The position numbers and the translations under genes are program-made. Shown here piece after piece: positions 1 to 5,637 of a DNA stretch of 5,709 bases (positions are counted from its first letter, which is position 1; each line of letters opens with the position of its first letter). The stretch spans positions 1 through 5,709 of the forward strand of contig JANXRR010000553.1 of assembly GCA_025356795.1 (NCBI GenBank), given 5' to 3'. The notes beneath the pieces are model-generated. The model ran no database searches. It worked only from the letters and a program-made list of their open reading frames with translations, and was not told the origin of the DNA. The DNA is from Bacteroidia bacterium. Its GTDB lineage: Bacteria; Bacteroidota; Bacteroidia; Cytophagales; Cyclobacteriaceae.

Positions 1-917
1 CCATCTTTGCGTGGAAACTTTAAGTGTATTATAGAGGATGATGGGCACGCATCGTTGTAGTTGGCAACTTTAAAGAAGTCTTCCCAAGCTGTTGTTGTGC
101 TGCATTCCACTTCCGTGGGAAAATCAATTGGTAAAATACGGAAGGCGGCATCCATAATGTGGCAGGCCATGTCTCCCAGCGCCCCCGTGCCAAATTGCCA
201 CCAACCTCTCCAATTAAAGGGAACATAAGCAGGGTTAAAATCTGTATATTGATTAGGGCCAAGCCATAAATCCCAATCCAGTTCTTTGGGTATCTCATAT
301 TTACCGATAGGTTTTGGTATCCCTTGCGGCCAAACGGGACGGTTGGTCCAGGTGTCAACGCGAGTTACAGTTCCAATAAGGCCAGCGTCTATCATTTCTT
401 TTGCTGCGCGCACATTATCTGCGGAAGCAAATTGATTTCCCATTTGTGTAACCACTTGATACTTCTTAGCAGCTTCAGTGAGCGCACGTGCTTCGAAAAT
501 ATCATGCGTTAAGGGCTTTTGCACATACACGTGTTTTTTGCGGCTCATGGCAGCCATAGCAATGGTGCCGTGCGTGTGGTCAGGTGTTGATACCGATACC
601 GCGTCAATATTTTTCTCTTCCTTATCCAATAGTTCACGGAAGTCTTTAAAGTATTTTGCTTCCGGAAAATTCTTTCTTGATTCGGCTGCCTGCCTGTCAT
701 CAACATCGCAGAGATAGGCAATTTTTGCTTTCGGGTTTTTAGCGAAGCCTAAAATATCGGATGTTCCTTTTCCGCCCGCGCCAATAGCAGCAATGTAGAG
801 GGTATCGCTAGGAGCAATGAACCCATTACCTCCTAAAACAAAACGTGGTAAGATGGTGAATGCCGCGGCCGCAGTGCCGGCTGTCTTTAAAAAGTTTCTT
901 CTCGATTGATTTTGCAT
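1..917 (-). CDS. Tat-exported Gfo/Idh/MocA family oxidoreductase, copy 1 (3' end cut off by window edge)
   Basis: The reading frame is open from the ATG at 917 to the left edge: 305 complete codons with no stop. About 170 C-terminal residues are missing if it matches its neighbour in length. A twin-arginine signal (S-R-R-N-F-L-K, residues 5-11) followed by an Ala-rich stretch predicts periplasmic export. The Rossmann NAD(P) loop is G-A-G-G-K-G (46-51). The Lys motif of the family appears as Q-K-P (133-135) rather than E-K-P, and the D-M-A-C-H motif (249-253) supplies the conserved acid and His near the active site. Family knowledge: NAD(P)-dependent oxidation or reduction of sugars and cyclitols, with the cofactor often tightly bound in exported members. 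By eye about six in ten residues match the upstream copy at 1017-2444, and the first 12 are identical. It is the last visible gene of the minus-strand operon. Substrate unknown. The family call is firm. Confidence 0.93.
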   Translation of the reverse strand, partial: MQNQSRRNFLKTAGTAAAAFTILPRFVLGGNGFIAPSDTLYIAAIGAGGKGTSDILGFAKNPKAKIAYLCDVDDRQAAESRKNFPEAKYFKDFRELLDKEEKNIDAVSVSTPDHTHGTIAMAAMSRKKHVYVQKPLTHDIFEARALTEAAKKYQVVTQMGNQFASADNVRAAKEMIDAGLIGTVTRVDTWTNRPVWPQGIPKPIGKYEIPKELDWDLWLGPNQYTDFNPAYVPFNWRGWWQFGTGALGDMACHIMDAAFRILPIDFPTEVECSTTTAWEDFFKVANYNDACPSSSIIHLKFPRKD

Positions 918-927
918 TTTCTCTAAT

Positions 928-959
928 GTTAGATTTAAGATAGGAGATTTAAGATTTAA
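928..959. repeat. AT-rich low-complexity repeat upstream of Gfo copy 1
   Basis: On the plus strand the unit AGATTTAAGAT recurs, with variants, across this block. It contains most of a 16-base string, ATGTTAGATTTAAGAT (926-941), found again exactly at 2466-2481 upstream of the other Gfo gene. In transcript sense it lies a few bases before the start codon at 917, so it forms most of the leader of that gene. Low-complexity spacers of this kind are common between genes in Bacteroidota. Whether it has a function is not visible. Confidence 0.6.
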
Positions 960-963
960 TATC

Positions 964-981
964 GTCAGCCTGAGCCTGTCG
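964..981. repeat. Short dispersed repeat, copy A (GTCAGCCTGAGCCTGTCG)
   Basis: This 18-base string is repeated exactly at 995-1012, 31 bases away. It is GC-rich and stands out from its AT-rich surroundings. It resembles a widely scattered intergenic repeat core (TTCGACAGGCTCAGG read on the other strand) known from many bacterial genomes. Copy A lacks the AAGGC tail of copy B and instead runs into GGCCTGAG. It could fold as a short GCC/GGC hairpin (974-976 with 981-983). Confidence 0.7.
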
Positions 982-994
982 GCCTGAGTTTGTT

Positions 995-1018
995 GTCAGC
1001 CTGAGCCTGTCGAAGGCT
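995..1018. repeat. Short dispersed repeat, copy B, abutting the Gfo copy 2 stop codon
   Basis: The 18-base core at 995-1012 equals copy A and continues as AAGGCT. AGCCT (998-1002) and AGGCT (1014-1018) can pair as a 5-bp stem with an 11-base loop. The element reaches into the TAG stop of the minus-strand gene (1017-1019), so in the transcript the stem begins within the stop codon. Extragenic palindromes placed directly after a stop often affect mRNA decay or partial termination. There is no U-run, so a classical terminator is not supported. Confidence 0.65.
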
Positions 1019-2444
1019 AGAGTTTATACCCTTCACTGTATGTTCGCTTCACAAACTGATTGGCATCGTCAAAGTTGGTGATTTTCATATTGGGCCCATC
1101 CCATACAAGTTTGATAAACCTGCCTGGGTAATCGAATTGACCTTCGGTTCCGCCTACTCGTGGCTTGCGAATATCATAACTGCGAATGGCCAAGTTGCCC
1201 ATCAACAAGGCTTCTGTTATGGGGCCGGCAACATCAAAAGGGGAGGAGAGCTCAGTTTTGCCATATCCCGCAAGGCAGGCTTCTACCCATTGCGCATAAT
1301 GGCCATTGGCTCCATCAACTATTCGCTTATATGTTTGAGGCACATTCACTTCTTTTGTTCTTGAAGTAGGCAGCAATTGTGGATTTATACCATACGTTGA
1401 ACACATCATCTTTCCTTTTGTACCGATCATAATCACGCCATTGCCGCCATCGCCCATCATTTCATTGGGGCCAAGTTCTTCTGGCCGTTCGGGTTGAATG
1501 CCACCATCCATCCAGTGAAATTTTACTGGCTTACTATTCTTAATGAAAGTCATGATAACATGCGATGAGGGAGGGCAGCTATCGGGAAAGTATCCTCTCT
1601 TAAATTCATCTACATACACACTGCCCACGCTGCATTCCACTTCCGTGGGATACCCAAGCCCTAGCACTCGAAAGGGTGGTTCAATAATATGGCATCCCAT
1701 ATCTCCCAAGGCTCCCGTTCCATAATCCCACCAGCCTCTCCAATTGAAAGGCACTAATTTTTCTATGTATTCCTTTTTAGGCGCAGTGCCCAGCCATAGA
1801 TCCCAATCCAATTCTTTGGGCACTTCTGCTTTTTTATCCGTCCACGGAATGCCTTGAGGCCAAACCGGCCTGTTCGTCCAACAATAGACTGTACTTACCT
1901 CACCAATGGTTCCGGCATCGTACCATTCGCGCATCTGCCTTACTCCATCGCCCGATGCTCCTTGGTTTCCCATTTGCGTAACTACTTTGTATTTCTTAGC
2001 GGCCTCAGTAAGGGCACGCGCTTCAAAGATGTCGTGCGTCAAAGGCTTTTGCACATACACGTGCTTGCCAAGTTGCATGGCAGCCATGGCTTGCACCGCG
2101 TGCATGTGGTCGGGTGTGGAAACAGAAACTGCATCAATGCTTTTATGTTCTGCTTCCAGCATTTTGCGGTAATCTTTATAATATTTTGCTTTCGGGAAAT
2201 TGGCAACAGTTTTAGCCGCTCTGCGGTCGTCCACATCGCATAAATAAGAAATGGTTGCTTTTCCGCTTTTCGCGAAAGCGGCAATGTCACTCTCACCTTT
2301 GCCACCCACTCCAATGCCGGCAACGTAAAGTGTATCGCTGGGAGCCACAAAACCTTTACCCAAAATATGACGGGGCACAATGGTGAAAGCAGTGGCAGCC
2401 AAGGCTGTAGTCTTTAAGAAATTTCTTCGGGATTGATTTTGCAT
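1017..2444 (-). CDS. Tat-exported Gfo/Idh/MocA family oxidoreductase, copy 2 (complete, 475 aa)
   Basis: Start at 2444 is supported because it gives the same M-Q-N-Q-S-R-R-N-F-L-K-T opening as the paralogue. Residues 5-11 (S-R-R-N-F-L-K) are a twin-arginine export signal with an Ala-rich hydrophobic stretch to about residue 29. The N-terminal Rossmann domain has G-V-G-G-K-G at 45-50 and a C-D-V-D-D turn at 69-73. The family Lys sits in Q-K-P (132-134), and D-M-G-C-H (248-252) is the conserved active-site segment. The remainder fits the alpha/beta C-terminal domain of bacterial Gfo/Idh/MocA proteins. Expected role: NAD(P)-linked redox at a sugar hydroxyl or keto group in the periplasm. GH109 glycosidases share this architecture, so a hydrolase-like reaction cannot be excluded. 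It lies 51 bp after the subunit 3 gene and 99 bp before copy 1, all on one strand. No broken motif was seen. Confidence 0.95.
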   Translation of the reverse strand: MQNQSRRNFLKTTALAATAFTIVPRHILGKGFVAPSDTLYVAGIGVGGKGESDIAAFAKSGKATISYLCDVDDRRAAKTVANFPKAKYYKDYRKMLEAEHKSIDAVSVSTPDHMHAVQAMAAMQLGKHVYVQKPLTHDIFEARALTEAAKKYKVVTQMGNQGASGDGVRQMREWYDAGTIGEVSTVYCWTNRPVWPQGIPWTDKKAEVPKELDWDLWLGTAPKKEYIEKLVPFNWRGWWDYGTGALGDMGCHIIEPPFRVLGLGYPTEVECSVGSVYVDEFKRGYFPDSCPPSSHVIMTFIKNSKPVKFHWMDGGIQPERPEELGPNEMMGDGGNGVIMIGTKGKMMCSTYGINPQLLPTSRTKEVNVPQTYKRIVDGANGHYAQWVEACLAGYGKTELSSPFDVAGPITEALLMGNLAIRSYDIRKPRVGGTEGQFDYPGRFIKLVWDGPNMKITNFDDANQFVKRTYSEGYKL

Positions 2445-2453
2445 AACAAAAAA

Positions 2454-2490
2454 TTAAGATTTGAGATGTTAGATTTAAGATTTTAAGATC
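2454..2490. repeat. AT-rich low-complexity repeat upstream of Gfo copy 2
   Basis: The plus strand shows TTAAGAT, TTTGAGAT, TTAGATTTAAGAT and TTTTAAGAT in succession, filling almost the whole 51-base spacer between the subunit 3 stop and the Gfo start. It includes the 16-base string at 2466-2481 that is identical to 926-941. No Shine-Dalgarno-like purine block is seen before the start at 2444, which is usual for Bacteroidota. Confidence 0.6.
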
Positions 2491-2495
2491 AGGGA

Positions 2496-3155
2496 TCAGC
2501 TTTCGAATTTTACACTTTCGGCTAGCGTTCTTTCATCGTACTTCAAGCCATATTGATCCAATACTTCTTGAGGAATACCTTCCCATTGGTTAGGTCTATT
2601 GCCAACATAGCCAATATCTTTAATTCCAATCTCGCTGGTATAAAAGCCTGTGGCCGTTAAGTCACGCATCTTGTTAAAGAAAGCCACGCCTTGCTCCATG
2701 CCGGGCTGTGCTTTCTCTGGCCAGGCAATGGCATCTACTATTTCCATCTGTTGCTGAGGGGTGGATTGTATGAAGGCATTATTATAGCGATTCATGCATT
2801 GAACATCCAGCCACCGCAATCCACCGCGCATGGGTATTTGATGATGCGGCATGTCTTTCACTATAAACTCAATAAAGTCAGGCACTTTGGCATCGGTGGC
2901 ACTTCCTGAAACTTCATCTTTAGGGATAATGATGTCTACCAAAACAGTGATAGTTGCCATTTCATGTTCTGTAAAAAATGTTTCGGCAATAAGTTTTTTA
3001 TAGCGTGCCAATTCTGCTGGTTGCCGATCGGGGCCTGCCGCATTGGTAGCTTCTGCAACTAAACTAACTGGCTTTTCTGGGGTACACGCATTTAAAATTA
3101 CACCCGTGGTAAGCGTGCCTAAGGCAAGTGATTTTAAGTATTTTCTTCTGTCCAT
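2496..3155 (-). CDS. Gluconate 2-dehydrogenase subunit 3 family protein, Tat/lipoprotein small subunit (219 aa)
   Basis: The N terminus has a twin-arginine-like signal (D-R-R-K-Y-L-K, residues 2-8) and a hydrophobic stretch ending in a lipobox-like L-N-A-C, with Cys24 as the likely lipidated residue. The mature part matches the small-subunit family that partners GMC dehydrogenases: an E-H-E-M start to the domain near residue 63, I-I-I-P-K-D, an aromatic-rich middle, a G-F-Y-T-S-E segment and a closing N-R-P-N-Q-W-E-G segment. In characterised FAD-dependent glucose and fructose dehydrogenases this subunit has the Tat signal and carries the signal-less catalytic subunit across the membrane. It follows the GMC gene by 60 bp on the same strand, as expected for an obligate pair. 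A role as assembly and export partner is well supported by family and context. Lipidation is inferred from one motif. Confidence 0.93.
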   Translation of the reverse strand: MDRRKYLKSLALGTLTTGVILNACTPEKPVSLVAEATNAAGPDRQPAELARYKKLIAETFFTEHEMATITVLVDIIIPKDEVSGSATDAKVPDFIEFIVKDMPHHQIPMRGGLRWLDVQCMNRYNNAFIQSTPQQQMEIVDAIAWPEKAQPGMEQGVAFFNKMRDLTATGFYTSEIGIKDIGYVGNRPNQWEGIPQEVLDQYGLKYDERTLAESVKFES

Positions 3156-3170
3156 AGTTCGTTGTTAATT

Positions 3171-3215
3171 ATTCGTTAATGGTTGTTCGTGACTAACGAC
3201 TAACCAATAACGAGT
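3171..3215 (-). other. Intercistronic imperfect hairpin between GMC and subunit 3 genes
   Basis: Directly after the GMC stop codon, 3196-3215 can pair with 3171-3190 across a 5-base loop (3191-3195). By eye 16 of 20 positions are Watson-Crick pairs, one more is G-U, and three are mismatched. It is built from CGTTA/TAACG-like units and occupies most of the 60-base spacer. No U-tract follows, so it does not look like an intrinsic terminator. It may stabilise the upstream message, mark a processing point, or simply be a spacer repeat. Confidence 0.55.
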
Positions 3216-4961
3216 TTAAATATTCTGTTTCTTCAATTCATCAATAATATATTCACTTGCTCTCATGGAAAGTGCAAGTATGGTCCATGTGGGGTTTTTA
3301 TCGGCTTGCGATACAAACGCGCCTCCATCTACTACAAATAAATTCTTGCAATCATGGGCTTGGTTAAATTTATTGAGTGCCGATTTTTTAGTATCGTTGC
3401 CCATCCGCACTGTTCCAACTTCATGGATAATTCTTCCAGGTGCGGCCAATCCATAATCTTCATCAGCACCTTTTATGCCCCAGGTAATTTCAGCTCCCAT
3501 TTTATGCATAATCTCCTGAAAAGTTTCTTGCATGTGCTTGGCTTGCTTTACTTCAAAGTCACTCCATTTATAATGGAAGCGCAACACGGGAATTCCAAAT
3601 TTATCTACCGTAGTAGGATCAATCTCACAATAATTGTCTTCACGTGCTATAGCTTCGCCACGGCCTGCCATTCCTACACTTGCTCCATAGAAATAGCGAT
3701 AATCCTTTTTCAAAGCAGCGCCATATCCACCAGCGTCTTTCGTTCCTCCATTCGCAGGGGGAAACTTGCTATTTACATTTTGAATGCCACCTCCAAAACC
3801 ATAAGAAGGCATGCCCATGCCGCCTCCATATTCAATATGATATCCACGAGGAAAATCTAATTTCTTGTTATCAAGCCACCAAGGTGAGTAAACATGCAAT
3901 CCGCCCACACCATCTTCGTTGTATCGCTTTCTATCAAGTAGTTTGGGCAAATAACCACCCAAACCAACGCCCGTTGAATCATGCAAATATTTACCGACTA
4001 CATTACTGCCGTTTGCCAAGCCGTTAGGATGCGCTTCCGATTTTGAATTTAAAAGTAGACGAGCTGATTCGCCCGCGCTTGCTGCCAGCATTACAATTTT
4101 GGCGCTTACTTGATACTCTTGTAAGTCATCTTTACTTACGTACGATACGCCCGAAGCAGTGCCATCTTTTCTTACTAAAACTTCCCTAGCCATAGCATTG
4201 GGAAATATATCTACGTTGCCAGTTTTTAAAGCCGGCTTAACCAATACTGAAGATGACGAGAAATCGGCATGCACGGTGCATCCTCTGTTACATTGGGCAC
4301 AAAAAAAACAAGCGCCTCTATCTTTATTTTCGGGAAGCGCTTTGGTAAGAATAGATAATCTAGAGGGAATTACTGGAACCCCAGCGGCAGTGCCGGCATC
4401 TTTCACAAAAAGTTCATGAAGGCGAGGCTTAGGAGGAGGAAGAAATATTCCATCGGGTTCGTTGGGCAACCCTTCCATTGAACCGAATACACCAATCAAC
4501 TTATCAACTTTATCGTAATAGGGGGCAACATCATTATAACTTATCGGCCAATCTTCGCCCAGGCCGTCAATGCTTTTATGTTTAAAATCGTTGGGGCCAA
4601 AGCGCAACGATATGCGCCCCCAGTGGTTAGTTCTTCCGCCTACCATACGAGCCCGAAACCAATCAAACTTGGTATTGTTTTTATGAGTGTAAGGTTCGCC
4701 TTCTAGTTCCCATCCGCCATAAGCGGCATCAAAATCGCCAAAGCCTCGTTCGAAAGTCCCTGCTCCTCTGCGGGGCGATTCCCACGGCCACTTTAGCTGG
4801 GTTACATTCTTTGCAGGATCGTACAAAGGCCCTGCTTCGATCAAGGCTACCTTCAATCCCGCGTTGGCAAGCGTATAAGCAGCCATGCCTCCGCCAGCGC
4901 CAGAACCTACAATGCACACATCATATTCTTTGGATGATTTTTTAATTTGAAAATCGGGCAT
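3216..4961 (-). CDS. GMC family oxidoreductase, FAD-dependent catalytic subunit with four-Cys Fe-S-type motif
   Basis: I prefer the ATG at 4961 (581 aa). The frame extends to an ATG at 5003, but its extra 14 residues do not resemble the family, whose members begin a few residues before the FAD loop. Residues below count from 4961. The FAD loop is G-S-G-A-G-G (19-24), with the second-strand acid at Glu42. G-G-R-T-N-H-W-G (108-115) is the usual GMC flavin-side motif. C-X2-C-X2-C-X3-C lies at 218-228 and resembles the cysteine cluster of Fe-S-containing FAD glucose and fructose dehydrogenases. The C-terminal domain has H-E-V-G-T-V-R-M-G (513-521) and N-P-T (556-558), giving the catalytic His513 and Asn556. 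No signal peptide is seen, so export probably relies on the downstream Tat partner. Expected role: oxidation of a sugar or glycoside hydroxyl with electrons passed to a cytochrome or quinone. Glucoside 3-dehydrogenases share this subunit pairing. Exact substrate unknown. Confidence 0.94.
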   Translation of the reverse strand: MPDFQIKKSSKEYDVCIVGSGAGGGMAAYTLANAGLKVALIEAGPLYDPAKNVTQLKWPWESPRRGAGTFERGFGDFDAAYGGWELEGEPYTHKNNTKFDWFRARMVGGRTNHWGRISLRFGPNDFKHKSIDGLGEDWPISYNDVAPYYDKVDKLIGVFGSMEGLPNEPDGIFLPPPKPRLHELFVKDAGTAAGVPVIPSRLSILTKALPENKDRGACFFCAQCNRGCTVHADFSSSSVLVKPALKTGNVDIFPNAMAREVLVRKDGTASGVSYVSKDDLQEYQVSAKIVMLAASAGESARLLLNSKSEAHPNGLANGSNVVGKYLHDSTGVGLGGYLPKLLDRKRYNEDGVGGLHVYSPWWLDNKKLDFPRGYHIEYGGGMGMPSYGFGGGIQNVNSKFPPANGGTKDAGGYGAALKKDYRYFYGASVGMAGRGEAIAREDNYCEIDPTTVDKFGIPVLRFHYKWSDFEVKQAKHMQETFQEIMHKMGAEITWGIKGADEDYGLAAPGRIIHEVGTVRMGNDTKKSALNKFNQAHDCKNLFVVDGGAFVSQADKNPTWTILALSMRASEYIIDELKKQNI

Positions 4962-5093
4962 ACAAAAGAAGTTGGTTAATCTTCTAAATGTAACCGATTG
5001 CATTAGAAATCAAAAGTTATTTTTGATGGCCGTCAGTGTTATGGTTGATCAAAAACGCCAGCTTAAGGTAAATAGGGTAAACAATCAATTCTT

Positions 5094-5123
5094 CTCACAT
5101 AGTGAAATGCCTGAAAATGTGAG
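5094..5123. promoter_or_regulatory. Possible operator: 7-bp inverted repeat upstream of the GMC operon
   Basis: CTCACAT (5094-5100) and ATGTGAG (5117-5123) are exact inverted copies with a 16-base gap. The left part also contains the small palindrome TCACATAGTGA (5095-5105). The centre lies about 145 bases before the preferred GMC start. Arms of this length occur by chance in a region this size, so only the position makes it a candidate site. Confidence 0.25.
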
Positions 5124-5294
5124 TGACACTTTTTTGTCAGCAGATATGATATTTTAATTAGTGTACTATGAATTGCCTTGTGCTAAATAAATTCTCAAGA
5201 GTACCAACCTGTATTTCCTAGTATTTCATGGTAAGTAATTCTTATAGCGACAGATATCCCTTTAAGGGAAGAATATATTTTATTGATCATTTGC

Positions 5295-5326
5295 AATAGT
5301 GTTGTTCTCTAATAGTGTAGTACTGT
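5295..5326. repeat. Imperfect 16-bp tandem direct repeat in the intergenic region
   Basis: Units 5295-5310 and 5311-5326 agree at 13 of 16 positions and share the exact start AATAGTGT. Neighbouring 16-base frames on either side do not match, so there are two copies only. Closely spaced direct repeats of this size upstream of divergent genes can be binding sites for a dimeric regulator. No regulator gene is visible to support that. Confidence 0.4.
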
Positions 5327-5379
5327 ATTGCCCACATATATGATTACCCAAATGAGATGTAGTCTTCCTGCAGTACTAC
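5317..5379. repeat. 9-bp perfect inverted repeat, long spacing
   Basis: GTAGTACTG (5317-5325) and CAGTACTAC (5371-5379) are exact reverse complements separated by 45 bases. On RNA the stem could be lengthened inward and outward by G-U and one or two further pairs. The left arm overlaps the second unit of the tandem repeat. It could be a structured leader, a looping operator pair, or chance. Confidence 0.4.
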
Positions 5380-5637
5380 GCATGGCTTGCTTAATTACGA
5401 AGGGTTGAGTAAGAGGAACATAGATTTTCCATTAATATTGGTGAATTGGCATACGATTTGTTTGTAATACCAAGAGTTGCACATTCGGTATTCAAATCTA
5501 AATCACTATTGAAGCTATGCCAATATTTACTTGCTGATAATTAATGTTTAACTCTCCTGACTACCAACATATACTGCTTTGAACGATCGCAAAGAAGTTG
5601 ATCAGCAGTGGCCAGGTACAAAAAAAACAATACAACA

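Larger units (their letters stand above)
4962..5637. other. Divergent intergenic region without a convincing gene
   Basis: This AT-rich stretch separates the minus-strand operon from the plus-strand gene at 5638. It must hold the operon promoter and probably that of the right-hand gene. I looked for the Bacteroidota pattern (TTTG about 20 bases before TAnnTTTG) on both strands and found no good match with correct spacing. Small palindromes (TTGATCAA at 5045-5052, TCCCTTTAAGGGA at 5257-5269) and the repeats listed separately are present. The only open frame over it, plus strand 4972-5157, overlaps the GMC 5' end and looks non-coding. Confidence 0.6.

Noticed and set aside
29..358. Minus-strand 109-codon open frame inside Gfo copy 1
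   Set aside because: It is out of frame with the Gfo/Idh/MocA coding frame, which is open through the same bases and carries all family motifs. It has no family features of its own.
1854..2243. Plus-strand 129-codon open frame opposite Gfo copy 2
   Set aside because: It is antisense to conserved motifs of a real gene. A similar frame opposite Gfo copy 1 (324-512) simply mirrors the paralogy of the sense genes.
3354..3860. Plus-strand 168-codon open frame opposite the GMC gene
   Set aside because: It is antisense to a clearly coding region, with a composition typical of a shadow frame and no recognisable domain.
4962..5003. Upstream ATG at 5003 as the GMC start, adding 14 residues
   Set aside because: The added residues are not signal-like and do not fit the family N terminus. 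It remains possible, since neither start has a clear ribosome binding site.
5011..5055. Possible minus-strand Bacteroidota promoter (TAACTTTTG at 5019-5011 with TTTTTG at 5055-5050)
   Set aside because: The -7-like element has one mismatch and the gap to the -33-like element is about 30 bases, longer than the usual roughly 20.
5124..5139. TGACA/TGTCA hairpin with T-rich loop as a terminator
   Set aside because: The stem is only 5 bp and the T-run is in the loop, not after the stem. No gene on either strand ends nearby.
4972..5157. Plus-strand 61-codon open frame overlapping the GMC 5' end
   Set aside because: No signal peptide, domain or start context supports it. It lies over the probable promoter region of the operon.
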